This document shows, piece after piece, positions 8,702 to 17,158 of a stretch of 64,000 nucleotides of DNA. This DNA comes from Asticcacaulis machinosus. GTDB lineage: Bacteria; Pseudomonadota; Alphaproteobacteria; Caulobacterales; Caulobacteraceae. The translations under genes and the position numbers were made by a program. Each line of letters begins with the position of its first letter. Positions within the stretch are counted from its first letter, which is position 1. The notes under the pieces were generated by a model. That model was not told the origin of the DNA. It saw only the letters and a list, made by a program, of their open reading frames with translations, and did no database searches. The stretch covers positions 806,001 to 870,000 of the forward strand of contig NZ_JAQQKV010000001.1 in NCBI RefSeq assembly GCF_028550435.1, read 5' to 3'.

Positions 8702-9877
8702 TTAAGCCGCTTCAAATTCTGACTTCGCCTCTGGCTCACCCTTGGGCAGATTGGCCCATGAATGGCCCTTGTGGTCAAAATCCAGACGCTCCATCAGATA
8801 GGCGATATCTTCGCGCGACGCCGTTGGGGTCTGGGTCAGGAAACGCTCGATCAGGCGTTCCTGCAAGCGGATGGGATCAAGATGCCCCTGCTCGGCCTTA
8901 AGGTCATGGTAGGTCTCGACCGCCGCCTTAAAGGTTGCAAACATGCCACCCGGCAAACCGGCGCGATCATAAATCGCCCGCAAACCCAACGAGCCGGCAT
9001 CGTGAATCATCAGCCAGGTGCGTTCATGAGGCACACCCGACAGCTCCGCCAGAGCATGCTCGAAAAACGTCATCTGTCCGCGCACCAGCGCCCGCAGCAT
9101 CAGCGACGGTGTCATGCGGCCAAAATCAACCAGATGTCGCGCCAGCGTCTTAGGGTCATGGGCATTAGGAGTGCGTCCCGCCATATCGAGGGTCGCGCGC
9201 TCCTGCACAGATTCGGCAATACGTGCCGCCGTTTCCGGCGTGACCGCATGGCGCGCCACCAGTTGTTCGCGCAAGGCGCCGCTGACCAGATGAACCAGCT
9301 TTTCCGTCACCGTCACCGGCAGGGCCTGCCGGTTGACCAGCACGGAGTGCATAATCTCAGACTCACCAAAGCGGTCCATCACCCGGCCAAACCCGCCTTC
9401 GTCAAAACGGGCATTATCGTTGGCACAGGCAATCACCACCGCCTCTTCGACACCGTGGGTGGCCAGAGCGCCCGTCACGACTTCGGATAAGGTATCGCGC
9501 TTGGCAATCGCAATCTGACGCGCCGGATTACCGGCTTCGATCACCGCCCGCAGATCGTCGTCGCTAAACACTGGCGAATAATGCAGAACCGGCACCGCCA
9601 CTGATACCACATCCTGAGCCAGCTTCATGGCCACATCGTGCGGCAAAAGATCAGACGTACGCATGGTCACTGACAACGCGCGCCTGACCAGTTCGGCCGC
9701 GTCATGGGCCATCAGGCGGATAATTTCGTGGGCGGCTTCGCGTTCGGCATCGCCTACCGCCTGCCGCTCCATGACCCGGCAAATCTTATGGGCGGCCACG
9801 GCCCGGTCGTCAGCATTTTCGCTTTTGACCAGACGCTTAAGGTCTTCGTCGGATAAAACCAGTCTTGAGGTCATCAT
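8702..9877 (-). CDS. DUF2336 domain protein
   Basis: About 391 residues from the MMTSRLVLSDEDL start (ATG at 9877 or 9874); the frame can extend slightly further to 9898. DUF2336 features are clear: consecutive helix pairs such as DDRAVAAHKICRVME, AAELVRRALSVTMRTSDLLP, LRAVIEAGNPARQIAIAKRD and LVHLVSGALREQLVARHAV. The C-terminal third (ATFKAAVETYHDL, RLQERLIERFLTQ) is also helical. No enzyme signature, signal peptide or membrane span is visible. Function is unknown; it is a paralogue of the 4554-5654 protein and neighbours an Hpt protein and a degenerate histidine kinase, which hints at signalling. Confidence 0.8.
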   Translation of the reverse strand: MMTSRLVLSDEDLKRLVKSENADDRAVAAHKICRVMERQAVGDAEREAAHEIIRLMAHDAAELVRRALSVTMRTSDLLPHDVAMKLAQDVVSVAVPVLHYSPVFSDDDLRAVIEAGNPARQIAIAKRDTLSEVVTGALATHGVEEAVVIACANDNARFDEGGFGRVMDRFGESEIMHSVLVNRQALPVTVTEKLVHLVSGALREQLVARHAVTPETAARIAESVQERATLDMAGRTPNAHDPKTLARHLVDFGRMTPSLMLRALVRGQMTFFEHALAELSGVPHERTWLMIHDAGSLGLRAIYDRAGLPGGMFATFKAAVETYHDLKAEQGHLDPIRLQERLIERFLTQTPTASREDIAYLMERLDFDHKGHSWANLPKGEPEAKSEFEAA

Positions 9878-10104
9878 GGGTCGAAATCCTGAGAGCACGG
9901 ATATGAACCCCGATTGTCGCGCCTTATCCCTAACGAAGCTTTACTTTTTGGTCATAAGTTCGCTTTGGGCGCTAAAAAACGATCACATTATCTTGAGAAT
10001 GGCCTAAAATTACAACCTTAAGAATACATAGTGTATAATTTTCGCATACGGTAACGGGACGGCAAGATGTTTGAGTTAAGGTTTGCGCTAAGTACGGAGC
10101 CGTT

Positions 10105-11898
10105 ATGTCACCCCACGATCAGCCTTTGACGACTCAGCCTCCCGCCGTCGATGAGGCCGTTATCCTCGATTACGGCCTGCGGGCACAGGCGCGGATGCTG
10201 CCCTATGCGCTTGGGTTCTTTGGTGTGGGGTTGCCGCCGTATCTGTGGGCGGCGTCCTATTTCATGCCACCAGCCTTTATTGGCTTAAGCCTGACCCTGT
10301 TTGCGGTTAACTGGGGGTTTTTCCATTATTTGCGCGCCAAGTCACGCGCCCTGCTGACACCCGAAGATCAGGTGCCGCCGAAAGCCTTTTTGGCCCGCCG
10401 CATGGTCTATCAGGGCGTAAGCGCGGCCTTATGGGTCGTGGGCCTGATGACCTTAAGCTATGTGGCGGCCCTGTCTGGCCACAATGCCCATATCTTTCTG
10501 CTGATCTGTGCAGGCGCGGCCGTTGGCATCATATTTTTTTGCACGCCGGTGCTGCGGTTCCTGCTGACGCTGGGGCCGCTGTCCGCCGCAGGCCCCGTGA
10601 TTGCGCTCAAAGCCGTGCCGGGTGGTCAGGACCTGAGCAATCTGGCCATAGGCGGCATGGCGCTGGCTCTGGCGCTGGGGTTCATTCTCAACCGTCATTT
10701 GCGCGAGCATTACCAACTGGCCCACGATCAGTTACGACTGGCCAGAGAACGTAACGCCGCCGTCGATACCTCCGAGAGCTTAAGCGCCAGCAAGATCGCC
10801 CTGATGCACACCCTGTCGGACGAGTTGCGCACCGGCCTGAAAGGGCTAAGCGCCAGCCTGCACACTGGCCTCACTCAGGCCAGCCGCGCCCCCGCCATTC
10901 GCCAGCACATCTATTCGGCGCTCAATGAGGCCCAGCATCTGGAAAACATGCTGGTGACCACCCTTGATAATGACACCGCCGAACAGGGGCTGATGCAGAT
11001 CACCCCCGAAGCGCTCGATATCGATGCCATCTGCGTAAAAGTCATTGAGGACTTTAGCGCTCAGGCCACCGCCAAAGGCCTTGAGCTGACGCTTAATCTT
11101 GAAGCCGTACCGCATAAGGGCGCGGTCATGGCCGACGGCGCGCGGGTTACCCAGATACTATCTCATCTGGTGTCCAACGCTCTGGCCTATACCGCCCGCG
11201 GCCGGGTGGAACTGAAGGTGTCCATGACCACGGAGAACCTGCTGCGGGTCGATGTGCTCGATACCGGCCCCGGCCTTGATACGGACGAACTGGATCAGGC
11301 CTTCAAAGCCCATACCCGCATTGCGCGCACCGCCGCCGGTCATTCCGGTGCCGGATTGGGCTTAAGTTTGTCAACGCGGCTGATTGCCATGATGGGCGGC
11401 CGCATCGGCGCCGACAGCACGGTCGGCCTTGGGTCCAAGTTCTGGGTGGAACTGGTCTTTGATCCCCATGCCCGCCGTCCCGAAAAGCCCGATACGGCAC
11501 CGCCTGCCGTGGCCACAGAGATGCGCAACGGCCTGCGGGTTCTGCTGTTGTCCAATGACAGCTTGAGATCGGCCCAGTTACGCGACAGCCTTGAGCGGCT
11601 GGGCCATAAGTGCCTGACCTCCACCACGCGTGAGCGCGCGCTCAATCTTGCGGGTAAGGCCGAACTGGACGCCTGCCTGATCGCCACCGGCCCCATGAAC
11701 GAAGTCGCCGACGCCGATGGCCGCGAAACGCTGGAGGCCTTTTTATACCGCCTGCGCACCAGTCAGTCGGAGGCAGCGATACAGATCCTGGCCCTGTTGC
11801 CGCAAGGTGATCACGCGGGCACCCTGCGCGATATGGGCGTGAAACCCCTGATCCTGCCGCAAAGCGAAGCCGATCTAAATCGCGCCCTTTCGGCCTAA
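10105..11898 (+). CDS. Membrane hybrid histidine kinase homologue lacking both phosphoacceptors
   Basis: 597 residues. About six membrane spans occupy residues 30-200, followed by a helical linker, a DHp region (about 225-285), a HATPase domain (about 330-455) and a C-terminal receiver-like domain (475-595). The ATPase boxes look intact: N-box HLVSNALAYT, G1 DTGPGL and G2 GAGLGLSLS. In the H-box the usual S-H-E-L-R-T-P reads S-D-E-L-R-T-G, so the phosphoacceptor His is Asp239. In the receiver the segment DACLIATGPM has Ala where the phosphorylated Asp normally lies, while the late Lys-Pro (GVKPLILP) is kept. It is likely a pseudokinase or allosteric partner, comparable in idea to Caulobacter DivL, which has Tyr at the His position. 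It is monocistronic. Confidence 0.85.
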   Translation: MSPHDQPLTTQPPAVDEAVILDYGLRAQARMLPYALGFFGVGLPPYLWAASYFMPPAFIGLSLTLFAVNWGFFHYLRAKSRALLTPEDQVPPKAFLARRMVYQGVSAALWVVGLMTLSYVAALSGHNAHIFLLICAGAAVGIIFFCTPVLRFLLTLGPLSAAGPVIALKAVPGGQDLSNLAIGGMALALALGFILNRHLREHYQLAHDQLRLARERNAAVDTSESLSASKIALMHTLSDELRTGLKGLSASLHTGLTQASRAPAIRQHIYSALNEAQHLENMLVTTLDNDTAEQGLMQITPEALDIDAICVKVIEDFSAQATAKGLELTLNLEAVPHKGAVMADGARVTQILSHLVSNALAYTARGRVELKVSMTTENLLRVDVLDTGPGLDTDELDQAFKAHTRIARTAAGHSGAGLGLSLSTRLIAMMGGRIGADSTVGLGSKFWVELVFDPHARRPEKPDTAPPAVATEMRNGLRVLLLSNDSLRSAQLRDSLERLGHKCLTSTTRERALNLAGKAELDACLIATGPMNEVADADGRETLEAFLYRLRTSQSEAAIQILALLPQGDHAGTLRDMGVKPLILPQSEADLNRALSA

Positions 11899-12329
11899 GT
11901 TGGTGTCACAAACCGACATAAAAATCACAGATTTCACAAAATCGGGATAACTTCAGTTTTCAAGTATTCACGACCTGTGCGGCTGCTCACATAAACAGCC
12001 CTTAAAACTGCAAAAAGCTTACGCTGTCGTAAACTTTGATTTGTCTGGAATTTTTGCACTATCCCCTACAAAACACAGACATATCAAAGCCCTGTTTCCT
12101 TTAGGTCAGGCGATGTTTCATTGTGCAATGCCGCAATATTTGTCCGTTGTGTTTCTTAAGCCTTGTGTCATACATTTTTGGTAATTGTATAGGGTTACTT
12201 GATTTCATAAGTGCCCGTATACCGTTCAACAAAAAGTCTACAGGTTACAGGAAACACGGAGAATGATTTTCAAATGCTCGCACCGCGAATATTTGGATTT
12301 CAAACCCTGCTTTACCCAAGGGAAATGGC
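11899..12329. other. AT-rich gene-free spacer before a TonB receptor gene
   Basis: These 431 bp hold no credible gene. They contain A/T-rich promoter-like DNA and presumably the promoter and long leader of the following receptor gene. I could not assign a specific operator or riboswitch. Confidence 0.5.
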
Positions 12330-14891
12330 ATGCGTAAAACGACATCTCATCGCGGCGGCAAAATTTTTAACAAAGTCTTACTGACCGGCACCTCGCTGGC
12401 CCTGCTGGGGACCGCCTTGCCGGCTCTGGCGCAGGGCGACGCACCGCCCGCAGATGAACCGGAGGAAATCTTAGAGATTGTCGTCACGGCCCAAAAGCGT
12501 GAGCAATCGCTGCAGGACGTGCCGATCGTGGTCACCACCCTGTCGGCCAAGCTGCTGCAGGATGCTGGTGTGCGCGACATCAAGGATATGCAGGTCTTAA
12601 CCCCCGGCCTGACGGTGACCTCGACCCAGAATGAGAGCCTGACCACCGCCCGTATCCGCGGTGTCGGCACGGTCGGTGACAACCCCGGCATGGAATCCTC
12701 GGTCGGCGTGGTCATCGACGGCGTTTACCGCCCGCGTAACGGCGTGGGCTTTGGCGATCTGGGCGAACTGGAACGCATCGAAGTCCTGAAAGGCCCCCAA
12801 GGCACCCTGTTTGGGAAAAACACCTCGGCGGGTGTGATCAATATCATCTCCAAGAAGCCGTCCAACGTCTTTGGCGCCGAAGCCGAAGCGACCGTCGGCA
12901 ATTATGACGCGCGCGGCTTTTCCGCCGCCGTCACCGGCCCGATCGCCGGTGATGAAGTCTTAGGCCGCCTCTATGTCGCCAAGCGCGAACGCGGTGGCTA
13001 TTACGATGTCAAAACCGGCGACGGTCAGCGCACTACGACCGAAGATGCCACCCAGGATTTCACGACCGTACGCGGTCAGTTGCTGTTCCTGCCTAACGAC
13101 GACCTGAGCATCCGCGTCATCGGTGACTGGTCGAGCCGTGAAGAACGCTGCTGCGTCACGGTGCAGACCCGTACCGGGCCGACCGGCGCGCTGATCAACG
13201 CCCTGACCGCCGGTGGCCAGGGGATTGATCTTACCGCCAGCCCCGAAGACATGATCGCCTATGCCAACCGCGATACCCGTCAGTTCATTGACGACAAAGG
13301 CATCTCGATAGAAACCAACTTGAAACTGGCCTTCCTGGATTCGACCCTGACCTCGGTCACCGGTATCCGTAACTGGGAAAACGTCAATGGTCAGGATATC
13401 GACTATACCGGCGCAGACATTCTCTACCGCCGTGACAACGGTGATTTTTCGGCCGAGTTCAAAACCTTTTCTCAGGAACTGCGTCTGGCGGGCGCCACTG
13501 AGCGCCTGAACTGGCTGGTAGGCGTCTTCTATGCCGAAGAAGATCTCGACCGGATGGATTCTTATGTCTACGGCACCAAGTACGCCGCCTACATCAGTGC
13601 TTTGTTGTCCCAGCAAATTCCGGGTACAACCGCGGCAAACGTCCTGCCCCTCCTGACCGGCCGGGCGGCCGGGACCAACTTCGTGGCCGGGCAAGGCGCG
13701 CTCGATCACTATACCCAAAGCGCCAAGTCGTTTGCGCTGTTCACCAATAATAGCTATCAGGTGACGGATTCACTCGAACTGACTCTGGGCCTGCGCTACA
13801 CGGCCGAAACCAAAGAGATGACGGCGGTTTATACCAACTCTGACTCTGGCGCGACCTGCGGGGCGGCTATTGCCCGCTCAGGCCTTACGGGCGGCTCACC
13901 CACCGGCATCTGGGCGCTGATACCCGCCGCGTCACGCCCGACGGTCTTAGGCGGTCTGTGCGCCTTCTGGGCCAACCCAGCCTTCAATAACCGTCAGGTT
14001 GCCGATAAACAGGACGAAAAAGAGTGGTCCGGCACCTTTAAGGCCGCCTACCGCTGGAACAACAACATCATGACCTACGCGTCCTATGCGCGCGGGTATA
14101 AGGGCGGCGGCTTCAACCTTGACCGGGCCCTGACCGGCCTGACACCGGACTCATCTTTGTACTTCCCGTCAGAAACCGTCGACAGCTATGAACTGGGGAT
14201 CAAGACCTCCCTGTTCGACAAGAAGGTGCTGTTCAACCTGACCGCCTTCGATCAGACCTTTACCGACTTCCAGCTCAACACATTTCTGGGTACGGCCTTT
14301 GTGGTCGAATCCATCCCTGAGCTGACCTCAAAGGGCTGGGATGCCGATGTGTATTGGTCAACCCCGATCCGCGGCCTGAATTTCCAGGGCGGCATTGCCT
14401 ATGCCGACACGAAATATGCTGAGTTCACTGCCGCCGACCTTAACAATCCGGCGCGCTTTGCCCAGTTGTCCCTGCTGCCGGGCGCCCAGATGTCGTTCGC
14501 GCCTAAGTGGACTTCATCAGGGTCGGTGACCTATACCCGCTCGATTGCCGGCCTGCGCTGGCTGGCCAATCTGTCGGCCAAGCACACCTCCAGCTACAAC
14601 ACCGGCTCCGACCTCATCCCGTTCAAGATGCAGGAATCCTTTACCCTGCTCAACGGCCGCATCGGCGTCGGGTCTGAGGACTCGCGCTGGATGGTCGAAG
14701 TCTGGGGTCAGAACCTGACGGATGAGAGCTATCGTCAGGTCGTAATCAACGCCCCGCTGCAAGGCACAGGCTTCCAGTCGACACTTCAGTCGAACGGCAC
14801 CTTCTATAATCGCGGGCTGGATTCGAACACCTATGACGCCTTTATGGGCGCGCCCAAGACCTACGGTGTTACGCTTCGGGTAAAGTATTAA
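12330..14891 (+). CDS. TonB-dependent receptor (sphingomonad/caulobacter type)
   Basis: An 853-residue outer-membrane transporter. A signal peptide ends near LPALAQG (residues about 20-36). The TonB box region is EEILEIVVTAQKREQSLQDV, followed by the plug (about 60-175) with IRGVGTVGDNPG, SVGVVIDGVYRPR, ELERIEVLKGPQGTLFGKNT and AGVINIISKKP. The barrel follows with typical C-terminal pieces (YASYARGYKGGGF, ETVDSYELGIKT, VWGQNLTDESYR) and ends in a hydrophobic LRVKY. The VTAQKREQSLQDVP wording marks the large group expanded in Sphingomonadales and Caulobacterales. The substrate is not clear: the next gene, selO, is not a transport partner. The gene begins after a long AT-rich leader and is followed by a REP-like unit. 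Confidence 0.92.
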   Translation: MRKTTSHRGGKIFNKVLLTGTSLALLGTALPALAQGDAPPADEPEEILEIVVTAQKREQSLQDVPIVVTTLSAKLLQDAGVRDIKDMQVLTPGLTVTSTQNESLTTARIRGVGTVGDNPGMESSVGVVIDGVYRPRNGVGFGDLGELERIEVLKGPQGTLFGKNTSAGVINIISKKPSNVFGAEAEATVGNYDARGFSAAVTGPIAGDEVLGRLYVAKRERGGYYDVKTGDGQRTTTEDATQDFTTVRGQLLFLPNDDLSIRVIGDWSSREERCCVTVQTRTGPTGALINALTAGGQGIDLTASPEDMIAYANRDTRQFIDDKGISIETNLKLAFLDSTLTSVTGIRNWENVNGQDIDYTGADILYRRDNGDFSAEFKTFSQELRLAGATERLNWLVGVFYAEEDLDRMDSYVYGTKYAAYISALLSQQIPGTTAANVLPLLTGRAAGTNFVAGQGALDHYTQSAKSFALFTNNSYQVTDSLELTLGLRYTAETKEMTAVYTNSDSGATCGAAIARSGLTGGSPTGIWALIPAASRPTVLGGLCAFWANPAFNNRQVADKQDEKEWSGTFKAAYRWNNNIMTYASYARGYKGGGFNLDRALTGLTPDSSLYFPSETVDSYELGIKTSLFDKKVLFNLTAFDQTFTDFQLNTFLGTAFVVESIPELTSKGWDADVYWSTPIRGLNFQGGIAYADTKYAEFTAADLNNPARFAQLSLLPGAQMSFAPKWTSSGSVTYTRSIAGLRWLANLSAKHTSSYNTGSDLIPFKMQESFTLLNGRIGVGSEDSRWMVEVWGQNLTDESYRQVVINAPLQGTGFQSTLQSNGTFYNRGLDSNTYDAFMGAPKTYGVTLRVKY

Positions 14892-14898
14892 GCAACTT

Positions 14899-14956
14899 CC
14901 CTCCTCCCTGCGCGTGCGTGGGGAGGTGGCAGCCCAAAGGGCTGACGGAGGGGGAA
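14899..14956 (+). repeat. Single REP-like unit R3
   Basis: One plus-oriented unit: CTCCTCCCTG...GGGGAGGTGG, second hairpin CAGCCC-AAA-GGGCTG, then ACGGAGGGGGA. The second stem differs from that in the other copies but remains fully paired. It directly follows the TonB receptor stop codon. Confidence 0.8.
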
Positions 14957-15027
14957 TACTGCGGACGACTGTTCGGAATATACCTTTAGTTATTGTAAAC
15001 TGACACATTCCGCGCCACATCAGGGGT

Positions 15028-16449
15028 ATGACCTATATCCCTGATCCGCGCCTGCTCCATAGCGGCCTTGACCTGTTTGATCCGGTCAGGGCTGCTGACT
15101 TTCCGCAAACAACCTTACGCTACCGCAATGATCGCGCGGCGATAACCGTTAGCCTTGATAGCTTAAGCGATGCGGACTGGATCAACCATTTCGGCCGGTT
15201 TACCCCCCTGCCCGACAATCAGCCCGAACCGCTGGCCCTGCGCTATCACGGCCATCAGTTTCGCCATTATAATCCTGACCTCGGCGACGGGCGCGGCTTT
15301 TTGTTTGCGCAACTCCGCGATGATCAGGGGCGGTTGCTCGACCTAGGCACCAAGGGCTCTGGCCGCACGCCGTGGTCGCGTGGTGGTGATGGGCGCCTGA
15401 CGCTCAAAGGTGGGGTGCGCGAAGTTCTGGCCACCGCCTATCTGGAGGCGCTGGGCGTGCCGACGTCACGGTCGTTTTCGCTGATTGAGACCGGCGAAGC
15501 ACTCCATCGCGGCGATGAACCCTCGCCCACGCGGTCTTCGGTGCTGGTGCGGCTGTCGCATAGCCATATCCGCTTCGGGACGTTTGAGCGGCTGACCTAC
15601 CTCAACGATCTTGAAACCATGCGCGCCCTGATCGGGTTCGTGGCCAACACTTACTACCCCGATGCTGCCGGTCTTGAGGGCGAAGATCAGGTGGCGCGTG
15701 TGTTCGATCTGTGCGTTTCGGCCACGGCGAAACTGGTCTCCCGCTGGATGATGGCGGGCTTTGTTCACGGGGTGCTCAACACCGATAATATGAACATTAC
15801 CGGCGAAAGTTTCGACTACGGCCCCTACCGATTTTTGCCGCATTATGATGCCTATTTCACCGCCGCCTATTTCGATGAGGCCGGGCTCTATGCCTATGGC
15901 CGGCAGGTCGATGCGGTGTTCTGGAACCTGACGCAACTGGCGCGCTGTCTGGCGCAAATCTGTGATGGGGCGCGGCTGATCGGGAGCCTAAATGACTTTG
16001 GCCCGCGTTACGAAGCCGCCGCCCGTGAGGCGGTGCTTAACCGGCTAAATCTCAAGCCTTTGACCGCTGATAAGGAACAGGCACTGGTTGAGGCGACGTT
16101 TAAACTTCAGGCCAGTCTGCATCCGCAATCAGGGTCATTTGAGGGTGTTTATTTTGACTGGTTCGGTGGGGTAATTAGTGAAAATCGCGCTATGTCCGGC
16201 CCGCGTAGTCAGTTTTATACCGGCGAAATTTTTGATAATTTTAAAGCCCTGCTGGGTAATTTTGAACCGAAAGATGCAGACCTTTTGAAACATCCGCTGT
16301 TTGCCGCGCCTGAGCCTGTCAGCCTGCTGATTGATGATATCGAAGCTCTGTGGGCCGCCATCGACCGCGACGACGACTGGTCAGGATTCCATGCCAAGCT
16401 GGACGAAATCGAAACCTACCGGCAGGCGTTGGGACTGGAAACAAATTAA
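15028..16449 (+). CDS. selO: SelO-family protein adenylyltransferase (pseudokinase fold, YdiU/UPF0061)
   Basis: Predicted to transfer AMP from ATP to Ser, Thr or Tyr residues of target proteins, as shown for other SelO proteins, with a role in redox stress. The 473-residue length fits the bacterial family. Hallmarks are ALRYHGHQFRHYNPDLGDGR near residues 70-90, DLGTKGSGRTPWSRGGDGR near 107-125, and GFVHGVLNTDNMNITGESFD near 245-265, which contains the catalytic-loop Asn/Asp residues and the metal-binding DYG of FDYGPY. The C-terminal Sec/Cys found in eukaryotic SelO is absent, as is usual in bacteria. The stop codon directly abuts repeat R4. Confidence 0.93.
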   Translation: MTYIPDPRLLHSGLDLFDPVRAADFPQTTLRYRNDRAAITVSLDSLSDADWINHFGRFTPLPDNQPEPLALRYHGHQFRHYNPDLGDGRGFLFAQLRDDQGRLLDLGTKGSGRTPWSRGGDGRLTLKGGVREVLATAYLEALGVPTSRSFSLIETGEALHRGDEPSPTRSSVLVRLSHSHIRFGTFERLTYLNDLETMRALIGFVANTYYPDAAGLEGEDQVARVFDLCVSATAKLVSRWMMAGFVHGVLNTDNMNITGESFDYGPYRFLPHYDAYFTAAYFDEAGLYAYGRQVDAVFWNLTQLARCLAQICDGARLIGSLNDFGPRYEAAAREAVLNRLNLKPLTADKEQALVEATFKLQASLHPQSGSFEGVYFDWFGGVISENRAMSGPRSQFYTGEIFDNFKALLGNFEPKDADLLKHPLFAAPEPVSLLIDDIEALWAAIDRDDDWSGFHAKLDEIETYRQALGLETN

Positions 16450-16619
16450 GCCCCCCTCCGGCGCTGCGCGCCACCTCCCCCAAATGATACACCGAGTATA
16501 ATCGTGAAGTTAGTGCGTTGGGGGAGTAAAAAATACTATTACTCCCCCAACACACTTTGTTTCAATTCTATGTATATGCTTCATTTGGGGGAGATGTCAC
16601 GCAGTGACAGAGGGGGGCT
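16449..16619. repeat. REP/BIME-like pair R4 (left flank of nuclease gene)
   Basis: Two units with tails outward: left tail AGCCCCCCTCC, hairpin GGCGC-TGC-GCGCC, then CTCCCCCAA; a central TTGGGGGAGT...ACTCCCCCAA palindrome; then TTGGGGGAG, hairpin TGTCAC-GCA-GTGACA and tail GAGGGGGGCT. The hairpin stems of the two halves differ in sequence but both pair perfectly. Confidence 0.88.
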
Positions 16620-16976
16620 GACACCAGCCCTTAACCGCTCAACGGCCATCAACCACACCCCATCAGCGACTTCATCCGGCCGCTCAAATATATCCTTGGC
16701 CGGTATGCGTAAGGTCTCAATGCCCTGGGTTTTCAGCCAGTTTATACGCGCCTCATCATGTTGCGCCTTAGCGGGCAGGTTATGAACCTCACCATCAACC
16801 TCAACGGCCAGCCGTGCCTTAATGCAATAAAAATCAAGAATATAGATGCCGATGGCATACTGCCTGCGAAAGGTCGGTCCGTCCGGTTGCCTAAGCTTTA
16901 CCCTGTCCCACAGCATGAGTTCAGGCGGCGTAAGCGCTCTGCGCAAGCCACGGGCCAGTTCATATTTCGGTTTCAC
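16581..16976 (-). CDS. DUF559 (Vsr-like PD-(D/E)XK) endonuclease-domain protein
   Basis: 131 residues from the preferred GTG at 16976; a longer reading from TTG 17012 only adds repeat-encoded residues. DUF559 marks are present: an N-terminal helix with LTPPELMLWDRVK, RRQYAIGIYILDFYCIKARL with the catalytic Asp, AVEVDGEVH with the acidic/His active-site residues, and a conserved RIPAKDIF near the end. The fold is that of very-short-patch-repair nucleases, so cleavage of DNA is plausible; the target is unknown. The C-terminal VSPPLSLRDISPK is encoded by the flanking repeat R4, and the start abuts repeat R5. The gene therefore seems to travel with, or depend on, these repeats. Confidence 0.85.
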   Translation of the reverse strand: MKPKYELARGLRRALTPPELMLWDRVKLRQPDGPTFRRQYAIGIYILDFYCIKARLAVEVDGEVHNLPAKAQHDEARINWLKTQGIETLRIPAKDIFERPDEVADGVWLMAVERLRAGVSPPLSLRDISPK

Positions 16977-16977
16977 A

Positions 16978-17146
16978 AGCCCCCCTCCGGCGCTGCGCGC
17001 CACCTCCCCCAAGGGATACGTTAAGTATAGCCGACAAAGGTGTGTGTTGGGGGAGTAAAAAAATTATACTCCCCCAACACACAATCGTGAAGATTACACT
17101 CAACATGTCATTTGGGGGAGATGTCACGAAGTGACAGAGGGGGGCT
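16978..17146. repeat. REP/BIME-like pair R5 (right flank of nuclease gene)
   Basis: Same layout and orientation as R4. Both ends are nearly identical to R4, the right hairpin is GTCAC-GAA-GTGAC (loop GAA instead of GCA), and the two internal variable segments are different. It ends 12 bp before the glutaminase stop codon. Confidence 0.88.
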
Positions 17147-17158
17147 GACACACCCGGA

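Larger units (their letters stand above)
16449..17146. mobile_element. Candidate cassette: DUF559 nuclease gene between direct copies of a REP-like pair
   Basis: Two roughly 170-bp repeats (16449-16619 and 16978-17146) lie in direct orientation on both sides of a single nuclease gene. The first 35 bp of the two repeats are identical and the last 38 bp differ at one position, while the internal loops have diverged. The gene starts 2 bp from the right repeat, and its last 13 codons and stop lie in the left repeat. The unit fills the space between the convergent selO and glutaminase genes. Mobility is inferred from this structure; no transposase or target duplication was seen. Confidence 0.5.

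Noticed and set aside
10034-10039. TATAAT before the hybrid kinase gene as a promoter -10
   Set aside because: No matching -35 hexamer at the right distance, and alphaproteobacterial promoters are too loose to call from this alone.
12960-13718. A 252-codon minus-strand frame inside the second TonB receptor
   Set aside because: It is a high-GC shadow frame without start signal.
16581-17012. A longer start (TTG 17012) for the DUF559 nuclease
   Set aside because: The extra residues MGEVARSAGGGL are a translation of the repeat; GTG 16976 gives a normal DUF559 start.
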